A stretch of 64,000 bases of DNA, taken from positions 13,089,001 to 13,153,000 of the forward strand of contig NC_092674.1 in NCBI RefSeq assembly GCF_964355755.1. Reading direction: 5' to 3'. Both the position numbers and the translations under genes were made by a program. The notes under the pieces are model-generated. The model was not told where the DNA came from. It saw nothing but the letters and a program-made list of their open reading frames with translations, and made no database searches. Positions within the stretch are counted from its first letter, which is position 1, and each line of letters opens with the position of its first letter. Below, piece by piece: positions 21,553-33,009 of the stretch. The stretch is from Antedon mediterranea. Taxonomy: Eukaryota > Echinodermata > Crinoidea > Comatulida > Antedonidae.

Positions 21553-23598
21553 GGGTAGTAACAAAGTGCGAGGCAGCGAGGCACGCGAGGCAGGGAAGGC
21601 ATGCGAGGCAAGTCAGAAATTTATGCGAGGCATCGTTTTACCATCATCAAAAAATGCGAGGCATCATTTTATCATTTCTCAAAATTGCAAGGCAGGAAAT
21701 CACCGAAATTGAAGTAGCCTAGGCCTAGGCCCGCTAGGCTAGTTTCCTTTTGCACCTGCCTTGTAATTTAACCAAGGCTTTATCCTGAATACCACAGCTT
21801 AGAATTAGGCATACTTTAATGAAGAAAAATCACATAAAAGTAACAATAAATCCATTAAATTGGTGATTTTACAGACGTTGTTTTTCTCGCATTTCGCACA
21901 CTCAATGTTCAATATTTTGGTTTCTATGGAACGCCAAAAGAGCAAAATTAATTAGAGAGCAAAATTAATTAGAGGGCTAAAAACTCTGTGGAATCCATTT
22001 ATATTTAACGCATTATTTGGTGAAAATCAAGTACAATTTCAATAGATTTTGTCACTGTCAGTAAGGAAAAATGTTACTGTTGATAATGTACACGGTTTCG
22101 TTAACCTTTTAAAGAATAAAATAGAAAAATTCATCATAATATCCTTAGTAGGATGTCCTAGGTCTAGACTAGGTAGTGATGTTGATTTAGGATCGATTAT
22201 TATTCTTTGAAAACAGAACAGTATCAGCAGTAACATATTACAACATTTTTATTGACAAATTAACAAATATATTGAAATAAAACGTGTTTTTCACCAATAA
22301 ATGCATGAGAAATTGACGCATTCCACTGAGTTTTAGTCCTCTATTATCGTTGCTCTTTTGGCGCTCCATAGAAACAAAAATATTGAACATTGAATAAGTG
22401 AAATTCGCGAACAGTGTGCGAGAAACACGCCTGTAAAATCATTAATTTAAGGATTTATTTGTTACTTTTTATGTGATTCTTTCATTAAAGTACTCATGAG
22501 GTATACTTCTAAGGTGTGGTATTCACACGATAAAGTTAGTTATCAAATTTGGAGTAAAAATACAAGCGAAGGAAACTAGCGCCAGGTTTATTAGTACGTA
22601 CATGGACAACAATAAATAAAAATCGTTCGTAATATACCTAGCTTACTAAAACAGGAATAGTGTATCATTATTAAATATTACACCAATTATTATTTTATCA
22701 AAATTGATTAAATTATTTTCTACATAGGCCTTTATCTAGGTTAGGGCTAAGCATATTAGCTAAAGTTTAATTTTAGGCCTAGTATTACAATTGTCGGACG
22801 TAAGTCTTTTTTCACACGCGCTCCAGAATTCTGTCGCAATTTTTTTCTTTGCGGCATGTTATTGGATCGGCATATCAGTTACCTTTTATTCACCGCCAGT
22901 TATTGAACTTGTCCTGGCAATCGCTGTTCACCTTATTTGCGAGAGAGGTACACGTGTTGTTCCTAGAGAATGGAATGTCAAAAATGTCTTTGGCACGCCG
23001 CTCAGAGAGAAGTCTGTGCGTTGCTGCTGAAACCACGTGCTATAGGAGGGGAATGCACCACAATCCTCTGAGCTGAGGGCTGAATCATTCCGCTACCTGC
23101 TAAATAGTAAAGAGGGATTTTCCATCTCTCGGGTCTACCGGATCTAGGCGCAGGGGTGTGACAAAATATTATTTTCACTCTGCTATGTTCGAGAGACATG
23201 TGAGTGAACACGCTCGAAATGCCAACAAACATTGCAGTCATTTGATGAGTGTGTCGCTATAACAATTATTGTTTATCGAAAGTTGAAGACTGTCGTTCAG
23301 ATTTTTGAACCGTAGTTTGGGCACTTTTGTAAAAGTAAAATTTGACACGATATGACTTGAATGAAAAAACAATCGTTACATAAAAATAAACAACATGATG
23401 AGTGTATACACGAATCTATTTAGATACGCTTGTATCGATTGATTATTAGGCCTATAATATAGCATAATAGCACGTTAAGATATGCCTCGCACCTTTTTGA
23501 AATTGTAAACTATATGCCTCGCACTTTTGGAAATGATAAAATGATGCCTCGCACAAATATTTGGCATGCCTCGCGTGCCTCGCACTTTGTCAACACTC
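21553..23598. mobile_element. Mutator-like element with GCGAGGCA-repeat ends
   Basis: Flanked by a 9-bp duplication GCAAAAATT (21544-21552, 23599-23607); the empty site is at about 61318. Ends begin GGGTAGTAACAAAGTGCGAG and, on the complement, GAGTGTTGACAAAGTGCGAG. The terminal ~130 bp contain repeated GCGAGGCA words. The 9-bp duplication and GRG-type termini fit Mutator-like elements. No transposase is visible; the core is a separate foldback module (about 21749-22565). Confidence 0.82.
21749..22565. repeat. Foldback core module, copy 1
   Basis: Two ~200-bp inverted arms (about 21749-21965 and 22335-22565) contain the words GATTTTACAGACG, CTCGCACAC, TTTCTATGGAACGCC. The same module occurs at 35939-36598 inside a different Mutator-like element. 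No coding capacity is evident. Confidence 0.75.
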
Positions 23599-23607
23599 GC
23601 AAAAATT

Positions 23608-24131
23608 ATCCACCGTATATCCACCATCTTTTTTCACCTTCTATAGAGTCACCGGACATGTAATTACACTAGGGGCCCGTTCGGACGGGACTGAAACTAC
23701 CGTGTACTTCCAACTGTGAGGTCGCGTGTGGCAATTAACTTACGCCTCTGGCTATAAAAAATTAGAAAACCATCTGGACGAAAAATCCACCAACTTTACT
23801 GGTTATTTCAATCCCATTCCAATTACACGCTGCCTCGGGGTATAATTAATCAAGCGTTAACGGGGTCATGTCAAATCGCGACCTCAAATAAGCTTTCTGA
23901 TTGTTTAACAATTATTGTTTAAAATGTTCTTTTTCGTTAATGCGAATGTATATCTATTGTTTTGTAAAATTATATTATATAAATAATCAACTCGTTGGTT
24001 TTTTTCCGGTGACCTGAACTTGCGAATCGGTGGCTTATAATAGCGAGCTTTCGTAACGGGACGGTAAACGTGCAGTACGGCTGGTTTAACCAACCGTGAC
24101 CGTACTCATTTACTAGGCTCCCATCAGCGTA
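23608..24131. other. Unit-b continuation, no gene seen
   Basis: The first ~65 bp match 61321-61390. Afterwards the sequence is unassigned, without a supportable reading frame. Confidence 0.4.
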
Positions 24132-24492
24132 ATTTTTTTTTCCAGGACGAACGTGGGCAGAAATCATGAATAATTCATGAATAATTATGACATAATAGGG
24201 AACAGTATAGAGGGCGCTATATAAGTATGCAGGGATATTAATAATTAGTGTAAACAGCGTTTGCCAAATGTTTGGTCTAGTGGTAAAGGCTTTAACCTGT
24301 TACGCTGGAGCCCTCGGTTCGAGGTCTTTCATGAACATGTTTTTTTTTAATAGTTGAGAGAGATTATTTAGAGGGTTAGGTTTAGTATATTTAGGAAGTA
24401 GATCAGCTATCTTGCAATTCTTTATATAGAAAATAATTAAGGTAATGAATTATTCATGATTTCTGCCCACGTTCGTCCTGGAAAAAAAAATA
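24132..24492. mobile_element. MITE with CCAGGACGAACGTGGGCAGA ends
   Basis: Inverted arms of ~50 bp (24132-24185 and about 24440-24492) contain T8-9/A9, CCAGGACGAACGTGGGCAGA and ATCATGAATAATTCATG. A third single arm is at about 38262-38340. A tRNA-like sequence lies inside. The family and target duplication are unresolved. Confidence 0.7.
24262..24335 (+). ncRNA. tRNA-like (pol III promoter-like) sequence inside a MITE
   Basis: An A-box-like TGGTCTAGTGGTAAAGGC (from 24273) and a B-box-like GGTTCGAGGTC (24316-24326) are spaced as in a tRNA. The acceptor and anticodon stems do not pair well, so it is more likely a tRNA pseudogene or SINE head than a working tRNA. Confidence 0.35.
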
Positions 24493-24573
24493 CGCCGACG
24501 GGCGTATGTGCGCGACGTCATAGTGCGACAGGTATCATTATCAGTTTTCTCGGCTTTCAGCATCTCACACAAC

Positions 24574-24777
24574 ATGGCGAACCTACATAGGGTACGAGAT
24601 GCTCTTGATGCTGCCTATATTTCAGATGTTCTAGACGAGGAAGAATTCATTATGTTTTATAGTATGAATTCTCCAAGTAATCCTGATTTTCAGTATATTC
24701 ATCAATTCAACTTAGATAAATTCAACGATGATGAATGCAACAGCTATTTCAGGCTAGGCCTAGGCCGAATCTCAGTC
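24574..24777 (+). pseudogene. First exon of a second HARBI1-like transposase, orphaned
   Basis: Starts at ATG 24574 (ACATGGCG, good context) and encodes MANLHRVRDALDAAY, DEEEFIMFYSMNSPSNPDF, then FNLDKFNDDECNSYFR. The pattern (D-E-E-F...S-x-N-P-D-F...F-D-L-D-x3-D-D-E-C...F-R-F) is the conserved N-terminal segment of many HARBI1-like proteins. After FR it runs into an AGGCCTAGGCC word and stops, with no recognisable catalytic exons in the following sequence. It is a different lineage from the transposase at 8.2-10.3 kb. Confidence 0.7.
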
Positions 24778-24779
24778 TA

Positions 24780-25200
24780 AGCCAATTTTTTTATTTTATA
24801 TTTTGTATCACTGATCTAGAGCACTACATTGTTAGTTAGTAAGTAATGCTTAAATTAAATAATTAAATATATTTTTACTTCTCTGGAGGACCAAACTTAA
24901 AGCCTTGGCTTAGTAATGCGTCCTGCTCACACAATTGTATTTATTAATTTATGTTTCTGTATTATATTGTATTGTATTGTGTGAAACAATAAACTTGAAA
25001 CTTGACATTAATGAACATTCATTTAATATGCTATAGCCTAGTCCATGTTTGATTAAAATGCTTTACTCTTGACGATACTACTTCCATCGTGTCCTCCATA
25101 ATTAAAATACACAGCTGAATGTACGTTTCAGACAGGACGCTATTTCTTCTCACTACCGTTCTCAAATTTAACGCTACGGTGAGTCTCAAATTTCTGCGCA
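24780..25200 (+). other. Probable LINE-type 3' tail and spacer
   Basis: About 24880-25005 resembles a retroelement 3' end: short AT-rich tail with TATTGTATTGTATTG and AATAAACTTGAAACTTG. No coding part is attached. The remainder shows no gene. Confidence 0.35.
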
Positions 25201-26850
25201 TGCGTAGATCACATTTTAAACGGCTTGCAACATGGGCCAAAGCACCCGTGTCTCAATGGCGATGCAGTACATGCAGATAGCGCGCATTCTGTTCAAACCT
25301 AACAGCAACTCAACAACTCGTGTAACATTCGGCTATATCGATTTCTGATATAATTTTATATACAAATTTTACAATTTTCCCTGCAAAATACTTCGATGAT
25401 TTTTTAATATAATGGATTTGATTTTTCTTTTTTTTTTCTTTTTTTTTACAGTATAATTTCATTTTGTTTAAACTAACGTGCACATATATAGCATCGCATT
25501 GGTAAGTCACAAACATATTAGTGAAATGCACAACATTGCAGTAATAGTTATTAATTCATAAAGGTTATGAAATAATCACATTAAACAAAGGTCTATCCTT
25601 ACACGTACGAAAAAACACCAACAGTTATCTAACAACACGTATTCCTTACTTTCGCGCAAACACTGAAAGAACGAATGATTTTATATTATGCTTAATTCTG
25701 GAATAGGTATGCACAATGTAAAACGCATAGCACCAACTCCGTGTCGGTTCTTACCCCAGCTGTTCCATACGTCTAATGTCTTAGAAAAGATAGTATTAGT
25801 GTTTTTAATGTCTTAGGCATATATCATCATTTAACAGTCACCGGTAAAGTTACTTCCGAGTTAGTCATCACTTTGCGATTTCCAACTTCGCTGTAGTCAC
25901 AATAAAACCTCTGTACAAAACGCTTGCAGCTGTCCCACATGTGAACGTGGTATGTACATTTGATATACATTTGAGTCAAGATATTTCATGTTTCTCTCTT
26001 TAAACGTCAAAATGAACTAATTTTTATTAATTATATTGTAGAATACTATGGTTTGGCTATTTAATATTATTGTGACTCAGACTGTTTAAAACTTAATGAA
26101 GAAATAGCTCATAATGTTTAATATGTTATAAATTCTGTATACACTACGATAGGACGTGACGTTATTATTATATTACAGTTGTAGACTATGTATAACTATT
26201 ATAATGTACCGCGATGGTAAGACTCGCATACACATTAATAATATTACAAGTAATAAATATTAATTTATAAAGATTAAACAAGTTATTACAAAGTTTGACA
26301 TCAATTGTGACAAAACCTTGGTTAATCTGACTTTCCAATGTCAAGATTAACCATGACGAGGCAGTGGTGTTCCGAACCATGTGAGGGATACAACCGTGCA
26401 GTTCTCGACAATTTAGTCATCCTCGTCACAAAAATGGTCTGTAATATGACCCGCGATGTGCTTGCTTCATTTATGTATGTTATTATTGGCACGCCCTTTA
26501 AATTGTAAAATTAAACACTTTTTTAAATCACATTGAATTATATAGCACATATTATTTATGTGTACTGTGTAACACTTACTTTGGTCTGAAGATCCAATTT
26601 AGCACCTTCCTTGAGCAAAATGGAGCAAACATCTGTGTGGCCATTTTGTGCAGATATAAATATTACAAACATTATATTATAGAATTTTCTCTCTCTAAAC
26701 AAAGTATTATAATATTGTCCTGGAATCAATACGATGTGATCATTTAAAAATGACGTTATAGATTTAAATTATGCTACATAGTTAAATTAAATAAAGAGTA
26801 TTAACCCTTTTCTTTAAGATAATGTATTGTTGTATACATATACATTTTTT
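25200..26850. repeat. Ankyrin-unit duplication, paralog of 50800-55600
   Basis: Blocks such as CAACATGGGCCAAAGC, CAATGGCGATGCAGTACAT and GGTAAGTCACAAACATATTAG recur in order at 50820-51320, and later blocks at 54550-55500. The second copy is split by a LINE (51413-53882). Apart from the broken ankyrin exon no gene is visible. Confidence 0.82.
26580..26656 (-). pseudogene. Ankyrin-repeat exon c, 5'-truncated
   Basis: The 3' two-thirds of an ankyrin exon remain (GHTDVCSILLKEGAKLDLQTK, donor GTAAGTGTT intact). About 45 bp including the CAG acceptor and the DGxSPLHVA codons are deleted; intron sequence (ATATTACAAAC) follows directly after the GCAG that would encode the A-A core. It cannot be spliced as a full repeat. 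Related to exons d and f. Confidence 0.85.
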
Positions 26851-28430
26851 TGTCTTTCTTGTAGGCCTATAACATTTTTTTACAGTGTTTTATAAATTTA
26901 TCAAACAAATAATTGTTTTTTTCTTTTTTGGCCTGAAAAGTAAACACTTCATCCGATAGTGCTAACTAGTCTGAATGTAAACTGACAGTTACAGCTAAAA
27001 ATATATCTAGGCTCCAAATTCTGTTCAGGTAACATGACACTTTGACTGCAAAATTCTTACAATGATTACGGAATCTATTACGAGAGGTGATGGACTTTTG
27101 CTTTGAACGTCAAAATAGAGCATTGGATAGGTTGGGTCTTACAAAATTTGTCAAGTTGTCCTCAATAAAGTCTCTTATAAAAATGAATCAAATTGAGATT
27201 TGCTTAATTATAACTACTGTAAGTGAAGCATAACTAAAAATACGTTCCAGCTAATTCTTACATGGTGAATAATGAGAATATTTTTAATGACAGATTTATA
27301 AAAAAAAGACTTAGGCCTATGGGAGGTTTAACTACAAAAGATTTAAGTCTACGGAAAAGTAAAGTCTATTTGATACTCTCATTAATGAGGTCGTGCCATT
27401 TAGGATCACTACGGTAGTGATTTATTTGCAATCTCAACTTCAGATTGGGTACCGTACCGTATTTCATGATTTAGGTGATTTTCCTATTTTTGTTGGTTAC
27501 TTTGGGTGGAATATACTGTATGGTACTGCAAATAAGCAAATCTATAATAATAACCCACTACTCTAATATTAACCCATGGGGGTTACTCTTAAAGTCACAA
27601 ACACTTATGATGCAGCTGTATTTTGAAAATAAGGAGATAATGAAGGTTGATCTTGGGAGTGGGGGGAGGATTGAGTGTTTTTGAGTTCAAACAAATTTGT
27701 TTATTCGTACTGTTTTATTATTTTGCTATGAGTTGCTGACCAGAAAAGTTGGGGTGGGTTACTATTTTCAGGTGCCTAATTTAAGATTAGTAATAGTAAC
27801 CCATTAATAGTTCCATTCCATAATAACCCATTCCAATAGTTAACCCACCCTAAAAAACAATCAAAGAATAATAACCCAGGGTTACAATTAGAAGATTTAC
27901 GGTATATAGAGTACTGCAAACCATAATAGAAGGTAACATTTGTTTTATTTGACACGACAAAGCATGTGAACTCCCCAAAAATGTACCGTATTTTAATGTA
28001 CTAAATTTTAAATGTTGACATGGCATAATAAACATTGAAAGTTCTTTCTAACAGAGTTTTTTCTCGGGGTACTCGGATGTTCTACTTAATTTTTGTTTTA
28101 TTTATTGTAATGCGCCGTGTTCTTTTTTTATCTTTGATTGTATATTGTTTTTCAATAAGCGTGCGGAGGATTCAGGTAATATCTCTTTAAAGGGTAACAC
28201 CGCGGCTTTAAAATGTATATTACTTATTATACAGATATTGCCTGCTTAGAGATGAAATATAAGATTTGACAAGTGAATGATATTATGTTCGAGGGAATAT
28301 ATATTTCCTGAAGCGTAGCACGTGAATGAACCTGTCATTTCTTCTGAAGGATCTGTCTGAGAAGGACAGTGAAACTGCAAAAAGCAGGTTAGTTTAACTA
28401 ATTTTTTTTTCGAAAAGAATTAATAATTCA
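26660..28430. other. Unit intron and AT-rich spacer, no gene seen
   Basis: 26660-27470 is homologous to the region following exon d (30500-31470). 27480-27890 is rich in TAACCCA/TGGGTTA words on both strands and may be a degraded inverted-repeat element. 27890-28240 matches 63600-63960 and 59155-59300 (TTTATTTATTGTAATGCGCC). Confidence 0.5.
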
Positions 28431-28439
28431 CATGCCGTA

Positions 28440-30270
28440 TCGTTACAAAATCTCAGCGAAGCCATAGTAATTATTTCATTAACATGCATACTTGTCTAGG
28501 ACAAACATCTGAAAAGAGGCCTAGAAATCAGATAGGGGAAGTGGAATGTTACGGGTAGTCAATGTAGCCATTATATCGTATTAATCCATTCTGATCACTC
28601 TTAAGACTTGTTGACACCTAATTGTTTACATAGACTATACCCCACTTCAAGTATTATTAAATTATAATAATTATGACCTATCCACGTTCTATCACCATAT
28701 TAAATAATTTGTCATTGTTTAAAGAAAACATTAATCATGATGTTTTTAAAGTGTAATCAGTGCTACTAAGCGCCTTTGATGTTTACATTGGTAGTTAACT
28801 ACTGCAATACAAATAACTACTTATCAATATAAGTGTATGCAAGTTACTTTTTGGTAACTTAAAATTAATTGTCATAAACAGGTTGTTAAATGATACTGGT
28901 AAGTACTTTTGTGTCTAATTTATCCAAAACAATATTATTTAAATTATAAACTTTTAATATTAAATCATTGGACAGTTTGTGTGATATGTGTAATGTTATA
29001 CTTGCTAATTTTAAAAAAAAAGTATGAAAGCAAACATAACAACAGACAATGATTACTAGTTTCCCGAATAATTGTTGAATTAAACTAAAATTTGAACTCA
29101 ACTCATCATCGTGATGATATCGGGATATCCGCGTTAACGCACACAGTGTAACAAACATCTTGAAATACACTCATACTCTATAAACTGAAAACATGTATAG
29201 TGCTGAATTATGTCTATTATGTGTCATACAGTACTAAGTGCGAATAACCAATAAAGTAGTGGGTTTTTTATCGTAAAGAAAACAAAGCATTTAATTTGAT
29301 ATTTTTCTTGATAGTATAATATTCAATTGTTTGGTGTATATCACTGTTATGAGTCCAGGTAAGCACAACTGTGACATCTATTGTCTATAAACGTCTATAA
29401 ATTTCAAGTCCTTTATTGTCTGACTTGGTTTTGAATGAAGTTATAGGCCTTCAAATTCAAATGTCAAATGAATACTAATATTGGTGTCCTTCCTGCATGA
29501 TCTCAAGCTCTTCCGCTAGTCACCTAATCCACCAAAAATATTGGTATGCATACAGAGAGTCATGTCAGGAATAAACAATGTAAGTCGCTTATTACGAAGA
29601 TGGACCTATTTCATTATGTAACTGCTGTTGTCACTATGATGTTATTTACGTACATAATTTGTATAATTAATATTTATCTATTGTGTAATCACTTATAGAA
29701 CTTAACTGATTTTAAATCAATGGGAGCTCATCAGTTATATACATTATAATGTTTTCAGATTTGACAAAATAATTAAAACTGATTACTTTCCGATTATCAG
29801 AAAGCTTAAATGTGTTAATATTTACATAAACAATGGTACGAAGACGTAAACTTACTGTGAGCTTCTGCATTTAATATATACTATTAAGAGGCTAATTATG
29901 GCTATTTCAAATAACAGTTCGGAATAGTTGGATTTTGTTGCTTATATTCGAACTTGTCTTTTATTTCAAACTCACAAAAACGGGCAATGAAAATGTCGTT
30001 ATTAAAAACATTATTTTAAGCTTATTCAGTATAGTTAAATTATTCAATTTATTCATTTATTTATATGTGTTGTTCCTTTTTTTTCTTTTTACTTGGTTAG
30101 ATAAAACATGTTAGTGATAAAATGCCAATATTCTAGTTAACATTCTTCATTTAATGATAATCCCACAAATTGCACTATTTGTGTATACTTAAATAGGTAG
30201 CTCTTTTCGTATATTTGTTGCTGTTAGGAAAATAAATATTTCACTTCAAAAACTTTCCAAAAATAGTGGT
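28440..30270. repeat. Direct duplication, copy 1 (unoccupied)
   Basis: Matches 31465-31644 plus 35570-37480 in order. It contains the empty sites of two transposons: GTAGTTAACTACTGC (28791) for the 3.9-kb TTAA element, and CTCATCAGTTATATAC (29727) for the 1.1-kb Mutator-like element. No gene is visible. Confidence 0.9.
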
Positions 30271-30385
30271 ACACAACAATGACAACAAAAAGAGGGGAAA
30301 AAACTCTATTTTACGTTCTTGTTATATAAATATTATGAACGACTGAAATTATATAGCACATAATATTTATGTGGGTAACACTTAC

Positions 30386-30484
30386 TTTTGCCTGAAGATC
30401 CAATTTAGCACCTTCCTTGAGCAAAATAGTGCAAACATCTGTGTGGCCGTTTTGTGCAGCCACATGTAAAGGTGACGCTCCATC
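30386..30484 (-). CDS. Ankyrin-repeat exon d (33 codons)
   Basis: A 99-bp phase-0 exon, acceptor CAG (30485-30487) and donor GTAAGTGTT. It encodes DGASPLHVAAQNGHTDVC then TILLKEGAKLDLQAK, the best match to the ankyrin consensus in the array (L-H-x-A-A-x-x-G-H). It belongs to the subfamily of exons c and f. Unlike the others, it lacks the conserved intronic block downstream. Confidence 0.88.
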
Positions 30485-32509
30485 CTGAAATATTACAAAC
30501 ATTATGTTATAGTATTTTCTATCTCTAAACAAAGTAGTAAAATATTGTCCTGAAATCAAAACGATGTGATCAATTAAAAATGACGGTATAGTTTTAAATA
30601 ATGCTACATAGTTAAATTAAATAAAGAGTATTAGGCCTAACCCTTTTTTTAAAGATAATGTATTGTATACATATACATTTGTATTTCTTGTAGACCTATA
30701 ACATTTTTTTATAGTGCTTTATAAATTTATAAAACAAATAAGTGGTTTTTTTTTGGCCTGAAAAGTAAAACTTCATCCGGTAGTGCTAACTAGTCTGAGT
30801 GTAAACTGGCAGTTACAGCTAAAATATATCTAGCCTCCAAATTCTGTTCAGGTAACACATTTTGACTGCTAAATTGTTACTATTGGTTTCATTTTACCGT
30901 TCTGGAGGGTATATTTTTTTTTTAATGTTTTATAACATCAAATGAAAATCTTGATTCATATCCATTTATTGTATCATTTAGCATAAAATACATTGTTGCT
31001 CTACAGCACAATACAATGCAAAAACAGATAACTGAAAAAACCACGACATATCATTCTCTAACATTCAGTGCCTTAAAGGCATATGGTAACAATGATTACG
31101 GATCTATTACGAGAGCTGATGTACCATTTCTTTGAACGTCAAAATAGTGCATTGGATTGGTTGGGTCTTGCAAAATTGAATATGTTTCCTCAGTAAAGTA
31201 TCTTATAAAAAGAATCGAAATGAGATTTGCTTAATTATAACTACTGAAGTCCTATACGTGAAGCATAACTAATAATACGTTCTATCCAATTCTTACATGT
31301 GGTACAGGTAAACTATAAAATAAAGAATAATGAGAATACTTTCAATGACAGATTTATAAAAAAAAAAAGACGTATGTCTAATGCAAGGGTTAACTCGAAA
31401 AGATGTGAGTCTATGTAACAGCATGGATTTCTCCATGGTAACAGTAAAGCCTATTTGATACTCTCAGAGCCATAGTAATTATGGTATTTGCATAGACTAT
31501 ACCCAACTTCAAGTATTATTAAATTATATGACCACGTTCTATCACCATATTAAATATTTTGTCATTGTTTAAAGAAAACATTAATCATGATGTTTTTAAA
31601 GTGTAATAAGTGCTACTAAGCGCCTTTGATGTTTACATTGGTAGTTAAGAGCCATTGTCTGTAAGAATCAAAGAAATATCAAAAAGAGTGGCAGACTCAA
31701 AAAAATGGATTTCTTTCAAATTTTGCACATGGCTATATATGTGTTGAGAGAAATCAAATATGAAGTATTTTTTATTTCACACGTATATTTCCATGGCAAC
31801 GGCCAAATTTTTGTTTTTGACAAATTTTGTCCTTTTTTAAGGTTTTTTAAAATGGATATTGGCACTACTTTGATGAACGATATTTTTGTTTTGTTCATTT
31901 AATTATAAAAAATAATTAGTGTATGCATAATAACAATGCACTGTGTACCTGTTTCAAATTTTTTAATTTTTTTTTATTTCATTCTTTGGGAGATACCATT
32001 TATTTAAAAAGGGGTGTTTTTCACTTTTTTTAAATTGTTCCATGCAACTAAACTTTACTTCACCATAACGCCCAAAGTGGTGTAGTTTTTTAGCTGATTT
32101 ATTACAAATAGGTAGTTCTAATGTTTAATAATTGATTTCTAAAATAAAATACTGGGGTAAATTTAAAATCTACAAGCAGTGTTGCGAGAAACATAGGCAT
32201 TTTTATAAAAAAAAAAAACATGGTATTAGTAAAAACATTTTATTTTCTTTGATTATTTGATTTAAAACTCATTGGTCAGAAACATTCTTAATGTTTTATA
32301 TAGTTCTAGTTGTGTTGTGAGAAAAAAAAATTTTAATTATAGATTCTGTAATTCCCAGTTTTAATGTCATTTTATAGGTTATATCCTCTGGAAATTTGAA
32401 TAAATTATCAGATCGTTGTGAATTTTAATCTTTGCAATAGATTACTCCTCTCTTATTTTGAAGCTCCTCTTTCATTTGTTTACTTCTTTTATTTGCTAAC
32501 CTAATCAGA

Positions 32510-32880
32510 TCCCACATGCCCATCCACCACCACTTTCGACTACCACCCCTCCCCACACCCACCCGACTATAACCACAAAAAGATAAACTGCAACACTTTG
32601 GTCGATCATCCACTATAGAGTGTCAAATGCATGCATTCAAGCACCACCCACACTGCCGCTACTATCGCCCCAATGAATAGACGGATTCAAACTCCTCCAT
32701 CCCACCACCTCCCCTTTTCTCCAAGCCCCCACCCACCCCAAGTTAAAAATTGCAATGCAAAAGATAGGACATAAAGTTAAGTTTTTAGACCCTCGCGTTC
32801 AACCACCTAACTATTTAAAAGTCCTGGATCCACCACTTTCCCCTCCCCAAAATAGAACCAATCAAAAGTCAATGATATAC
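32510..32880. other. C-rich strand-asymmetric tract
   Basis: The plus strand is rich in CCACC/CCCACC words and poor in G, standing out from the AT-rich surroundings of the 3.9-kb TTAA element. No coding sequence is recognisable. Confidence 0.6.
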
Positions 32881-33009
32881 TCAGGTATGTTAATGCTACA
32901 TAACAAATATTGAAGCCCTGATTTGAAATTTCATTTCATTTAAGGTCAGCATGTAAAATATCACACTTTATTATTAAATATTGGTTTTAAATTCTATATT
33001 TTTTTTACT

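Noticed and set aside
22791-23076. Overlapping plus-strand frames in the Mutator-like element
   Set aside because: No recognisable motif, and no evidence of a transposase; AT-rich chance frames.
26186-26380. Possible extra exon: minus-strand frames sharing LESQINQGFVT with 54926-55171
   Set aside because: Both lie over the conserved intronic block. No consistent splice sites or frame conservation in the other copies; kept only as a non-coding observation.
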